The notes under the pieces: model-generated
Told to the model about the DNA's origin: nothing
Seen by the model: the letters and a program-made list of their open reading frames with translations, nothing else
The model's database searches: none
Shown here: positions 35,552 to 47,325 of the stretch, one piece after another
Layout of the letters: each line of letters opens with the position of its first letter
Position numbering within the stretch: position 1 is the stretch's first letter
Made by a program: the position numbers and the translations under genes
Assembly: GCA_902806595.1 (NCBI GenBank)
Contig: CADCXC010000009.1
Location: 1,116,001 to 1,180,000, forward strand
DNA length: 64,000 bases
Reading direction: 5' to 3'
Origin: Pyrenopolyporus hunteri
Taxonomy: Eukaryota > Ascomycota > Sordariomycetes > Xylariales > Hypoxylaceae

Positions 35552-36100
35552 TTATTGCCACGGCGCGCGCGCGATATAGTTGACCATTCCGTTCAGTGCG
35601 TTATCGCCTTCTTCGACTGTTATGAGTCTTGCGTCTTGCAGTGTCGTCAACACGTCCCCAACCCAACTTTGACACGTCCAATCCAGCTCGATGTTGTTGA
35701 CAGGAGTCCCCAAAATAGCGTCTCTTAGCCGTGTGTCGAGCTCCGAGCTAGTCTCAACCGTCGCAACTGCAAGTCGTCGGAAAAAATGCGGTCTCGTTCG
35801 AGGATGGGCCTGATTCCACACCTCATCCACGCTATAGTGCGGGTGTTGGCCCTGGATTCGGATGGTGAGATTTTTGCTCTCGTCGTCGTCAAAGACGATG
35901 GAGAGTTCGGTGACTCGGGCGCTTTGGATGTCGCGTGGATAACCCCGGAAGATTAGAATCCAAAGCGTTTGGGAATGACTGGTGGCATGTAGGCTCTCTT
36001 GGTCACCATTAGGTTGAACTCCTTCTCTTTTGTCCTTGTCGTTGTGTCCGTCCCCGCGTCCGGCTGTGCTTGAAGCGACACCCATTGGAGCCTCGATCAT
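35552..36100 (-). CDS. Hypothetical small protein, WTCQSWV-type fungal family
   Basis: One exon encodes 182 aa with start ATG at 36100. The first 40 residues are polar and probably disordered. Then come HSQTLWILIFRG, a beta-rich middle (SKNLTIRIQGQ) and a C-terminal ELDWTCQSWVGDVLTTLQDARLI. The arrangement (a W-rich strand, then a W-x-CQ-x-W-V helix near the C-terminus) resembles a widespread uncharacterised fungal family I remember only in outline, so no family name is given. No signal peptide or membrane helix is seen. It is 1.9 kb upstream of KEX1 in the same orientation. The coding call rests on good composition and a defined motif; function is unknown. Confidence 0.55.
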   Translation of the reverse strand: MIEAPMGVASSTAGRGDGHNDKDKREGVQPNGDQESLHATSHSQTLWILIFRGYPRDIQSARVTELSIVFDDDESKNLTIRIQGQHPHYSVDEVWNQAHPRTRPHFFRRLAVATVETSSELDTRLRDAILGTPVNNIELDWTCQSWVGDVLTTLQDARLITVEEGDNALNGMVNYIARAPWQ

Positions 36101-39100
36101 TAGAGGAATACTAGAACCACCTGAAGAGGCCCTGAGGTCCGGTGGTCCTTCGCAAAGCTAACGGTAGCCGGCGGCTATACCTTTGTCTCTTTTATGGAAT
36201 CAGATCATGCTCCGGGCCGGATATAACAATGGGCGACCGACCTTTGTTGCAACGAATCCCGATTGTCGTAACGCGAACAGACAGTTGTCTTTTGTCTTGT
36301 CGTTATCGATGATGGGAGGCTGTCAGGGACAGCAGAAATCTGGCCCACCCCCCCAAAAGGATGTGCGGGCAGTGGTAGTGGCTATACGGACACACCCACA
36401 CTCCGCCTAGGTACAGAGGGCAGGGCAGCAGCCAGTACTAGGCCAGCAGGCCATTCTTACATCCACAGCGTCCCGAGTTCGCAGATAACCCCGGTAAAGA
36501 GAGATGGCAATCACACCGCAAAGTATTCTCCGATGTACAGGAAATCATCTAATTACACAGATCAGAACGATATATGCACACGATCACAATGACTTGGCGG
36601 AACCGGGCCCTTACCAAGCCCACAAATTGGTAGACTTGGTAGACTTGGGTACGCTTGGAGACACCGAAGTTTGCTGGCACAGACGTCTACCGACGGACAC
36701 ACGCCAAAGAGACAGTGGAGTCTCCTGCCCAGAGATACATCGAGTTAATTTGTAACCCCGTTGTCTCTTCTAGACAAGCTTGCAGATATGGCTAGAATGG
36801 CTTGCATGGATTATGCAAAGCCCGGCCCCATCGAGCGTTCTAGACCCGTACAACGTTTCGGGTGAATAAGGTGACAAGCGGGAAAGGATTGTAAGACCGC
36901 GAGCGCTATACGGCTCTGCGCTTCTTTCAAAACCGTTACAAGCTTATGAATTTTTTTTTTCTTTTACAGCTGCCAATCTAGAAGACTCGATCCCTCTAAT
37001 TTAGCTTCATTTTGGCGCCGAAAAAGTCCTGATTTTTTTTCTAGCAGGAGAAAAAGGGACACGAGGTTCGAGGCGCAAGGAATAGGGCTACCGAGGCGTA
37101 TGCGCCTATCATTCCTACCTAGGGATACGCTTTCGCATCTAACTATGGGCCTAGCAGCGAAGATGGATGTCAGCTGTCGATCACTCATACGATTTGATCT
37201 CACATTCCTGCAGCTGGCCGATTGAGTACTATTAGTCCAACTACCATATTTTGTCCGCCGGTTATCCAAACGGATGGTCAAAAAGAAGATTACAATCGGA
37301 TTACAGTCCCTGAACTAGCACCCCGTAGGCAAATTTAAGGACAGCTCTACAGTCATCGCCACACTGATGCTTTCGAACAATTAGAGTCACGGACGGTCAA
37401 ATAAGGCCGAGGTCGACCGTCGGTGTCGTGTGCCCATTAGGCAAGTCGAAGTTTATAAGGGAACCCCTTGTCGACAAGTGGAAAGACAGGACACAACACG
37501 TATTTCCAATCAAAGCGAGCCATCGGGTGCCGAACAAGAAAGCGCCCTCCGAGGAAGAATGTGTGAAGAGGATATCATCATTCCCCGAGCTTCTCTACAT
37601 AACGCGCCTGCGGTATATTGTTATGCATGGGATCCAATACGGGAGTTCCATCAGAATCGCGCGAATCCGCAGCAATCGGCGATCTCTCCGTGTGTAGTTC
37701 CTGGGGGGAGGTCGGGGACGCTTGACTGTTGGGTACAATACAATGCCTGCAATCTCCAGGGTAAATAGGTAGTCGGCGAATCTCGTGACAGGTACTCCCA
37801 CCGTACTCCTGTCAGTTCACCTTAAGAGCCTCTTGAACCAAACTTGGATTAGGCACTCAAGCACATGACCCCATGACTGGATTTAAGAGACGGCCGTGTG
37901 CGCCATCGTGGTCCGCCGTTATAAGAGTGAGGAACTAATCAGCCGCAAGCTCGCAGAAAAAAAGGACGGAATTTTATGCGATTTAAGACGTGTCTACCAT
38001 GGCGGCGCCCCGTTCCAACAAGAGAGTTCATTGCTCAGCTGGCTTGCCACGCTGCAACCCACTAGTAGCCAGGCGTAGTTCCAAGATCGTACCGACTAAT
38101 GATAATGTGTCTTATATACCGTTATATCGTCCGAGCAATGGCCGTCGCCTCTTAAGCATAGTATATACAGCAGGGGCCATTCCTAACACGTTATACCTGA
38201 TAGGTCACACCAGAGGCTATCGTTGGCTTCCCTTGTCTTAAGAATCGCTATTCGCTAAGATGAGGGGCTGGTCCAGTGTTGGAAAACATAATCGCGTGTT
38301 TTCTTGGCCTACTAGCTTGATTGAAGAGCCGCCCGCGGATTCGGTATCTTGCATGCCTACCCCCTACGCAGGCTGAAGTCTTGAGGGGCACTCGCGTGGT
38401 TTTCATATATCATATCTCAAAACACGTGTGGTATGGGTATCTACAAAGGTACTCTCCAAATAGCTTCTATACTATGACCCTAACTACTTAAGAAAGTTTG
38501 GGAATAGTAAGAGCCGAATAATTAGCAGCATTAAGTGCTGAGTTTCCGGGACATCCTAACAAATAGTAGGGTCCATGTGACCTATCCGACACTCATATCT
38601 CAGTGGATTGAATCTTACTCACAGCTATCTACTGGGACAACTTGCTAATCATCGCCTCAACCGTAGGATCTATCCCTTTATTAAGATTACCCTTCTTGCA
38701 TCTGTGGTATGGTCCGACTGGACCTATCGAGCGCCAGATGGCCCGCAAGGAATCGACCTGCCTCGCATTTCATGCCTATTTCTTCACCTCGTAGTCCCTG
38801 CACACCAATATCCTCTTATATCTACACAAAGCCACAACCGCGAGAGAGAAAGCATAGTAGCCACGTGTCGTGCATATGTATAGACGTCCGAGGTGGGTGC
38901 TCACACGTCTGGTTGTGCAAGGCTAGGCATGTTTCGAGACTATTGCGCCAGTGACTGATCACATTCCAGCCACCACGAATTGTAGGGTGCCGGCTACGCT
39001 GGACTCACATACCGAACCGAATGGAGGAACTGCTAACGATTCCGTCTTCGTCTCCAGAAAACATCCAATAATATCAAGTCGCCTGAACTCTTTCGAGGAC

Positions 39101-41606
39101 AGTGTTTCCCGCTCCATCGATTCTCTCCTTCAACAGCTAGCTGGAAGGTTACAAGATCGTCCTACCTATCAGGGGGACCCCCAAAACCACGTGAAATTCC
39201 TCACGGTTCTCGCTCGAACTGTATGGCATCCGTCTACTACCCCGATAGAATGATCCAGAGGCGTAGCAACCGAGTCCAGGCGCCGGGAGACGTTACGCCC
39301 CCTACTGTTAGGCAAAGTTGCTAAGCCGAATTAGGATTGAGGCTATTCGCATCTCGCCTCCCACGTTTCGCGTGGCGAACCGACGGCCCAGACTTACCAT
39401 ACCACCGGTGTGTTACATGTGTAATACGTCCGAAGCCGTGTAGCTAGGGCGTGGGAACGTTGCTTACATACCTAGGTAGCTAGCTATCAGGTACGTTGAG
39501 GTTTGGCTGGCTGGCTAACTAAGTAAGGAGGCAGGTCAGTCGAGGCATTACAAATGCGCGTTGAGTTACACGAGCACTGTTAGGCTTCACAGACGTCCGT
39601 CTTGTGTTCGGGAATCTCTTATGCTTATGCGCGGGCGTATCTCTTATATCCGACATGTAGCTGTGTGATACATCTGTACGTGGACCCCTGAGTGCCTGGA
39701 ATCATCCAAGATAGAACGACGGTATCGGAGCGAAGCACCGCGAAACGATGATGCCTAGTAGGATGTCCGGGTCATCATGCAAATCCTCAGCCACTTAGAA
39801 TTAGTTAACCGTCTACGCATAAAGCTGAAGGCGTACCGGCACGGCTAGACTTACCTCGAGTAGGAATGTCCGTCCCCTAAGTTTTTCTCGCCTCGTCTCC
39901 ATTTCTTTCGCCTCGGTCCTACATATCATGTATCACTAACCATTATGATGGTATGAATAGAGAAATAGCACCCTCACCGCTTGAATCGATGGACGAATCG
40001 ATGGACGAACTATAGGCCTGGATGGCCTTGTAACTATTTGGAGATGTCTCTTAACGGAACAGTCTACCGCGCACCCTACACACTCATCTCCTACCGTTTT
40101 TAATTTCCGACACTTCGACTCGACAAATTTCCATTTCACGTGAAGATACGAAAATACCTAGGTAGGTAGCTATGTTCGTGTTTCTTTCTACCTCACTTAA
40201 ATACAAGTCGTGCGAGGTGGGCGTTTCGAATAAGTTAGGTACTTCTCCACCCCCTATTTTTTGGCTTTCGAAACACATCCCATTCCCGTTTGGCGGACGG
40301 GGCAAACACGGCCTGGAACCGACTTAATACGAGTCGTGGGATTCAAATAATACGCAGGATCTCCATTGCCTGTATACCTTTCCGCCCCTCTCTTTCGTAG
40401 TCCGTAACGGTACGGGGGAATTATGTTCTTCGTGTTTGCTTTTTAATACGCATACTCCACCCGCTTTATCGGCTTCGAGACTCGGACACGAAAGGCCCGG
40501 GATGGACTGATCATGATCGACTCAGGTACGTAGCAGGCAGATGACTGAGACTGCGCGGGCATACGTAATCCATTCGCTCGCTCACTTATTGCCTATCTCG
40601 ACGTATCTCCATCCTCCCCGTTTCATTTTGCTAGTGGGAAGTCGTAGCCTCCTGCCTACGTAATCTCGCTAGATGAGTCATTATACCAGGAGGTAGGGTG
40701 ATAAAGAGAGAACAAGTAGGAAGCAGACATCCTATATCGCCACGTTAAAAAAGCTTAGCAGCAATGTTCAAGAGGATCAGCCCTCCAACAACTAGGCCAC
40801 CCCTATCACTACGAACGAATGACAAGTAATAGGGTAAAGAGCATGACGGCTTATATCAGGCCTGCTTAAGACGAAATACGTCACTAACGTCGATCGGCGC
40901 CGCCAAGCTGATTATCAAAAGGAAAAAGTAAATAGATGTTGAAGAAAGAGTCTACCTATAGTTAATTACGCATAGTTACAGGTAATCGTACTGCCTAGGT
41001 ACTCTTAGACTTCAACCAACACCCCAATGATACAATGAAACGGCTCGACTCACTCAGCATAAGAGAGTCGCAGAGTAGCGGATGCGACCTCCTCAACCTC
41101 GGCCAATAAACGAACGCGCCGTACGAACGAGAAACGTGGTTGACGTGAAAGGTGAACACACCATAAACGAAAATATGAGGACTGCCAGAGACACAGACCG
41201 CAACGTTATATCGACCGCATATCCCATATCCTCAATTTTAGGTAGTATTTTTCAGTCTCATCCTAACCCGATGATCAGTGAGGAGACCGCCCAACGTGCT
41301 TGGAGTGCATAGATCGGTAGGTATGGTATGGTATGGGATGGTATAGGTGAGCCGTGCCGTGAAGTAGCGTTCCATCCGATGCCTCGATCTCACCGACTCT
41401 TTGACAACCGCCCGTCGATACCGATCGGCGTCGAGCCTCGGTAGATAGGTAGGAAGGTATCTACCTACATCCCTACCTCCCTAAGGCCAGGTCGACGTCG
41501 CGGGTGGCTTAACGACCCGCCTACGGAAACATCCACGGCGTCTCCGACTTCGCATCCTCGGAATTAGATTCGTCAGGGCGTTCGGGGAGGGTGGTAGAGT
41601 AATACT
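36101..41606. other. Gene-poor region, 5.5 kb
   Basis: No supported gene. Open frames such as 37430-37768 and 38951-39253 (both +) reach 100-112 codons but lack motifs and splice support. TAGGTA-type motifs occur at about 39472, 40157 and 41440-41478, and a GTATG pentamer run at 41321-41335. The sequence composition is mixed without long GC-rich coding-like stretches until 41600. Confidence 0.5.
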
Positions 41607-42149
41607 CTAGGCGCATCTGAGCCTAAGATCCCTGCTGGTGAGGAAGAACGGATCGACGCAGTCGAGGGGCAGGGCCAGGAAGCGGGTTGGAGTGCCGCAG
41701 AGGACGCAGCGGGGGCGGGGAAAGCCGTCCATGGCGGCGACGAACGCAGCGTCTCGGCGGAGGGGCTCGCGGGCCGAACGCCAGCCGGCGCAGCAGCCAC
41801 GGATACGTCGGCGGGATCCCTTGCGGCTGCGTGTACGGCGGGTACGTCGCGTCGCGTGGCCTTATGCCCCGGCTCTTGCGCACGGGCTGGTGCCATGCCA
41901 CCTCGGCCCGTCCATGAAGTCCCGCAGGCTCCTGGAGCCTGATGCGCTCGCCGAAGACCCACGCTTCGACCGCCGATGCGCGGACCGCGGTGTGGTGCTT
42001 CGACTAGATCTAGTGCAGTTTATGCGTTGCGGGAAACGGTTGAGACTGGTTGTTAAAGGAAGTTAGGAGGGAGAGAAACGTTAGGTGTTCATGTCGAACG
42101 GCGCCCTACCCCCTTCCACGTAGATACGCCCCGCCGGCGGTTCCGCCAT
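41607..42149 (-). pseudogene. GC-rich gene remnant, probably frameshifted
   Basis: A markedly GC-rich island carries minus-strand coding-like sequence in two frames. A possible exon 1 starts at ATG 42149 (MAEPPAGRIYVEG), with a possible intron 42109-41974. The reading then runs AWVFGERIRLQEP, PRDATYPPYTQPQG, TYPWLLRRLAFG to about 41775. There the natural-looking sequence moves to another frame and continues as EPLRRDAAFVAAMDGFPRPR, CVLCGTPTRFLALPLDC and VDPFFLTSRDLR, with a stop at 41607. Dropping one base of the CCC run near 41774 would join the two. The in-frame alternative is an Arg/Pro-rich tail ending at 41623, typical of a wrong frame. I do not recognise the family. A sequencing error or an unspotted intron could also explain the shift. 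Confidence 0.35.
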
Positions 42150-42585
42150 CTTTAAAAGGGTTATGCCCATTTGTCATTCATGTAATGTTGGCCTGACCAC
42201 TGGTATATTTGGAGGAGTGGATCCTCAATCGTAAATCTAAGCTCTGTAGGAAGATCTGGGAGATGAATTCTTCCAGGGCTTGGTAAAATTTCTGTTAGCA
42301 ATAGTATCATTAATGCGGAGTAGTACTTCACTTACTAATTCTAGCTGATGATAATGGGGCCATGATGCCACGATGGACTACCTGGGCTAGGGGATGCAGG
42401 GTTGACGGAAACCATCCTTGGATGTGAAATAGTTGAACATCAACACGTAGAAGACTATGTATGTACAGGTATCTAAGATTTCGAATTGCCTTCATGCTTA
42501 GTGTCATTAGATGAAGGCGTACCATTCGCCGGCAGCCTTCATAGATTTCATATCTATGTTGTTGCTCATAGTGTAGACTTTAGAA
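42150..42585. other. Short intergenic region
   Basis: This lies between the lipase 3' end and the start of the GC-rich remnant, both on the minus strand. It is AT-rich and I see no gene or repeat in it. Confidence 0.5.
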
Positions 42586-43711
42586 TTATAAGCCCTCTTT
42601 CGCGAGCATGTCAACTATATCGAGATAGAACGCGATAGCGTTGAATCTATTCATTAATTAGCGCTCACACAGGCAAGAGGGGGCGTAATCGAGACTTACT
42701 TTGGCCCTTGGCCCATCCACTTCAGCATGGTCCATCTCAAGCGGTTCGTCCAGTTAATTAAGTCTAAGTGACTGACGCCGACCAAAGTTCCCTTATACGA
42801 GCCCCATTTCGAACTCGCTACGCTGACAAGGCCATCATTGGGCCCTTCTTTACCGTCGATGATATTGTGCGAATGGCGAAAAGGCGAAAGTAAGGGAGGG
42901 TTGTCCATCGATGCACCGTATGAGAAGTAGCGAACGCTAGGGTCGTCTGGTGTTCGCGGGTTGAACTCCTCGGTCATGTATCGCCTGGTGAGTTGCTCGA
43001 AGGCGCCCGTGTCGAAACCGACGCCTTGGACGAGTTGGTAGATGCTCGGAAGCCGCTCCTGGCCTATCTCGTCGAATATGTAATCCGCAAAGGCGCTTCC
43101 GCGGTGCGGGGATGCGACGGTTACGAGAGAGCGCACGTCCACGTTCTTGGGCTGAAGGTGAGATATCATGTACCTGGCATCTAACCCGCCCATGGAATGA
43201 GCAATGATGTTCACGCTCTTATCGTTCGCAACGTCGGCAATACCGCGGGCGAGCTTCTCGGCTCTCTGCTCAATGCTACCGGATGGGGGTACGGCAGCTG
43301 TTATGACTTCGATGCCGTTAGCCTTCAAGGCGTCGGTGATACCTCGCCAGTAATGAATTGCCGGGAGCCACCCTCCGGCGAGTCGGAGTTCCGCAAAGCC
43401 CAGCAAGCCATGGGCAAGGACTATGGGGTATTTAGGGGTAGCTGAAAATAGTGTTAGGTTCGAATGTGTATAAGTTTATAAAAGAGGAATTCATAATTCA
43501 TACCGTAATGCTCTCTGAGGTAAGCATATTCATCAATTATCTGCTTCCCGAGATCCTTCAATCTGGGATCGTCCTCAGGTTGAGCTGAATAATGCCTCGA
43601 GCTCGGTATCCGAGCGCCACGGACGGTGTAACCGCATAAGACGTTGGTTGGGTGAAAGTGAGTTGAATAAGAGCTCCTATAACGGCGTATAGCGCATCGG
43701 TATAAACTCAT
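42586..43711 (-). CDS. Alpha/beta-hydrolase, triacylglycerol lipase-like
   Basis: Three minus-strand exons, 43711-43504, 43441-42700 and 42646-42586, give 336 aa; the introns are 62 and 53 bp with CTAAC and GCTAAT branch sites. After an N-terminus rich in Arg, Ser and Tyr comes YPIVLAHGLLGF (oxyanion region), then NIIAHSMGGLDARY with nucleophile Ser152, SLVTVASPHRGS, GPNDGLVSV with Asp272 and GVSHLDLINW with His294. The triad is complete. The last exon encodes FNAIAFYLDIVDMLAKEGL, a C-terminal signature I associate with this fungal lipase family, which supports the final splice. The N-terminus could be a mitochondrial presequence (arginine-rich, few acids), but this is a guess. The expected reaction is hydrolysis of acylglycerols or related esters. 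Confidence 0.9.
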
Positions 43712-46183
43712 TTCTATAAACTCTACAGCTTGTGTTTATCAGCGCGCTCGAGAATGATATCTTGCTTCACATTATAACCTTGTTTTAGGGATTATCGCAA
43801 CTATTGGCGAATGTTGACGCGAGACTTGTGGAATGACCCGCGCTGTACGTCATGCATTAAGTCAGGTACAACAATGCACGTAAGCGGGATAGCGTGAAAA
43901 CGAGTCCGTACATAGTCGTTTAACCGGAAACTAGCTAGTGCAATACGTATATCCGTATCTTTGGATCCGGGTACAAATTGTATAAGGTATTGCTCCAACA
44001 TGGGATTTTCAATTTCCCATTACATCCTTATCATAAGTCTAACACGATCAAAAAATGAATTAAGATTATTTGTATTGTTGTTCGTTTGGACTCTCTCTCA
44101 ATTATACGATGCGAATACGTAGTTCCGCGCGTTCTACGGTGAGACACTTACAAGCGAGAGCTTAAAAATGGCGCACTTTAACCCGCCCAAGCTTCAGCTT
44201 CTTAGAGCTTTCCATATGGCACAGCAGGTGCTTAGAGGTAGATCTCTCCCCGCCGACCGATAGGCGGGTCTTGGCATCGTGTGTTAGCGTACTTAGGCTA
44301 GTAAAATAGCGTCGGGTTGCAAGGACGCGGCCCGTTCAATTTCGACCTCTTAAGCCACTACACGGAGTTAAACTTGCGAATATCTTCCTTCCCCTCTCTT
44401 TCTTCATGGCCGCATAACAGGCCGCATATGTTCAACCTCAGGCAGTGTTTACCTCCATCGCCATCTAATTTCCTTCCGTATTCATACATACCACCTAGGT
44501 TAGGTAGCCACCCTCAACTCCAGCCAACATACATCAGATGATCCCCGGATTCACATGAAAATTGGCATATTTCGACTCGTCTATCATAACTCACAAACTA
44601 AAGAAAGTAACGTTTACAAGCCGAAAATAGGACTCCAACTCGCGTCTCCCGCGTCTGTGGAGCTGTGGATAGCGATCGTTATGTCTCAAACGCGAATGCT
44701 TGCGGAGAGTTACACTCGGCACATTTATCCCCCTAGCAGGGCGGAGCAAACAGGACTGGCTGTGTGTCCAATAAAGGGCGTTTGGGCGTCAAATAGTCGT
44801 TGACCGCATCATTTCTGTGGACGTGGAATCTGTCGAGTGATCTGGCAGCCTGCTGCTGTCCACCTGTATTAAGCCACCTGGTATTACCTATCTCGTCCTA
44901 CCGACCGTCACCTTATCGATGAGACGCCATCGGGGCTCTGGCACTCGTTTCGTCTTTAAGCTCCTTCACACTGTTTGCGGGAACTCTTCGGTTAATGTAA
45001 GCAGGTGTCTAAGGTATGTAAAATCCAGGTTTAGTTCAGATGAGTTACCCGGTAAATGGCGTAGCGTTGGCCTGGTCGCCCTCTCTTCAGCGTCGAGAAG
45101 CGAAGTCGTACAGTCCGGCCTCGAATCCTTCTCGTACAGTGTACTACGCTCGAGGAATCGGGAAACATGGGTGGTCCAACACCACCAAAGATGTGCTGAC
45201 ATTAGCCGCGCTGGTTTGCGGGCCTCCCCATGATTGGTCCCTATCGACATGGAGTGCTTAGTTGAACCGTACTCTCGGGTCAGCCTCCGCCCTCCATCGA
45301 CCTTGATTATCTTCTCGGTTAAACACCTGCTAGATCTGTTTCCTCCGCAAGGAAACGTTGAGACGAGGACTCTCAAGCCTTGTCCGCAGAGACGTCGGAT
45401 ATCTGTAGGCATGGAGAGGCGGTCCAAGCAACTTGCGGCCGAACACGACGCGCCGCCTTGCTTGAGATGCAGTATCAATCGAACACTAGCTGAAGAGGAA
45501 ACAGGAAATTGAGCTCCCTTGACTTATAGGGAGCTACTCGCTTATATACCAGGTACCGGCCTACCTGTTCTACATAAGTGCCCCCTTGGGTAACCTGTGT
45601 TTGTGTCTTCCACAACCGGTTGCCAAGTTCACACAACATATATATCTATCTACAAGCGTACAAGGGCCGGAAATTGGTCCACCAAGCCTGTAGTATCCCC
45701 CCAACGTGAGGACTTTCAATCAGGTATCATCGCATATCTGCGGTTTGTGTGCCCTACCTGTGTTGATCTCGCCTATAATCCCGGAGTGGGCGGTGGAGAG
45801 AGTAGGTAGGTAACCAACACATCTGTCTAGATCGGGTCTCTGTATCTCGTAGAAGCTGCGCTAGAGGCCTGTCTGGTGGTAGGCGAATACTACATCGGCT
45901 CGTCGTGGCGCAAATTTCGTCTCGGGCCGGTGCATGAGGGATGGTTCACCCGCTTGCTTCCCTCCATCGCCTATTGCCCGGCCGCCAGTCAAGCTTTTAC
46001 GCCCAGGTTGTCGGACCAGGTAGGTAGGCTTCTTAATTTAATTGTGTGTGTCCGCGATCGAGCTGTGGGGTATTCATAAAGTTTGTCCCTCCTCCTCCTC
46101 CTGTTGCTCCCCCTCGTCCTTCGGCGCCCCTTTGGTTCCTTCTTCCCCTTCTTGCCAGCTGAATGCAATGACAAACACGCGAT
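43712..46183. other. Intergenic region between divergent genes
   Basis: It lies between the lipase (-) and RTA1 (+) genes. Several overlapping frames on both strands at 44919-45512 (up to 170 codons on the minus strand) have no recognisable motif. A CCTCCT tract lies just before the RTA1 start at about 46089-46104. Confidence 0.5.
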
Positions 46184-47325
46184 ATGGATAGTTCTGCGGA
46201 TTGCGCCTCGAGCCGCTGCGAGGGGGCCTTCCTATCGTATGAACCCGCTTTCGCTGGAAATGCCGTCTTCCTCGCCCTATTCGCCATTTTGACCCCTATC
46301 ACTATAGCCCTGGGGATCAAATACCGGAGTTCCATCTTCGCGACGACCGTAGCGACGGGGCTGGCCTTGGAGATGGTGGGCTATATTGGTCGGATTCTGC
46401 TGTATAATAACCCGACCGATAGAAGCGGCTTCATTCTGTTCTTGATTGGGACTGTCGTAGGCCCAACTTTGATCTGCGGCGCGATATTCCTCGTTATGCC
46501 CCGGATTGTTACGGTCTACGGCGAAGAATTCCGTTCCTGGAGACCAGATTGGTATTCCTTCCTTTTCTACGCGTTTACACTGGCATCGCTGGTCCTCGAG
46601 TTGTCTGGAGGGATCGTCTCCACGGTTCAAGATGCCCCCAATGAAGTAAGTTGCAATTATGCTGAAGATGAATATCACGAAGCTAACACCAGTCTAGGTC
46701 GGTATAGGCGTCCGTATCCTTCTTGTCGGGTTAGCTGTACAACTTGTGGCTCTGGCTCTCTTCGTCGGCCATGCGATGCTATTTGCAATTGCTGTCCGCA
46801 CGAGGCATCACGCATTGGACGCTAAGTTCGCTGGAATATATAATAGTTGGTCCTTCAAGGCCTTCTTATTTGGTAAGTATCTAAATGAGATAACTAGTTG
46901 TCTGTAGGATCTTAACATTACTAACCCACACGAATCATATAGCATTCTCACTCGCGACCCTATTACTTATCCTGCGGACGGCTTATCGAACTATTGTGAT
47001 CGCAGAGGGTTACTACAGCTCTATGGCGCAATCGGAAACGCTATTACTGGTACTCGACGGGCTAATGGTATTGCTCGCTACTTTAATCCTACTAGTCTTC
47101 TTTCCAGCACGGGTTTTGGGAGACTCGTGGTCCCATAGACCTACGTATAGATTCGCTGGGTGGCTCCCTAGCCCTATGCAACCGGCCCCATATGAACTGC
47201 CCTCGACTCGAAATAACACGACTTACAACCGCTCTAAACATTTTACGATACCCTATTCCCCGAGGACACCACGCTATCCCGTAGCTCCTCGAAATACCCT
47301 AGTGGACAGCGATGCTCTATGGTGA
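46184..47325 (+). CDS. RTA1-domain lipid-translocating membrane protein
   Basis: Three exons, 46184-46645, 46698-46872 and 46943-47325, encode 339 aa; the introns are 52 bp (AGCTAACAC branch site) and 70 bp. Hydropathy by eye gives seven membrane segments, starting with AFAGNAVFLALFAILTPITI and ending with LVLDGLMVLLATLILLVFF. Family landmarks include EMVGYIGR in helix 2, VGPTLICGAIFLVMPRIV in helix 3, and RTAYRTIVIAEGY before the last helix; the final FFPARVLG stands where the HPG of the left-edge copy lies. The tail of about 70 residues is hydrophilic and Pro/Arg/Thr-rich. The RTA1 family includes yeast Rsb1, which moves sphingoid bases across the plasma membrane, and Rta1/Rtm1, tied to resistance to toxic compounds. 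The actual substrate here is unknown. Confidence 0.9.

Noticed and set aside
38951..39253. 100-codon frame in the gene-poor region
   Set aside because: It has acceptable composition but no motif, no neighbouring exon and no family I can name.
44919..45512. Cluster of overlapping frames, up to 170 codons on the minus strand
   Set aside because: Three frames on two strands are open at once and none shows a domain or natural-looking composition. I also considered an rRNA fragment but saw no recognisable rRNA core sequence.
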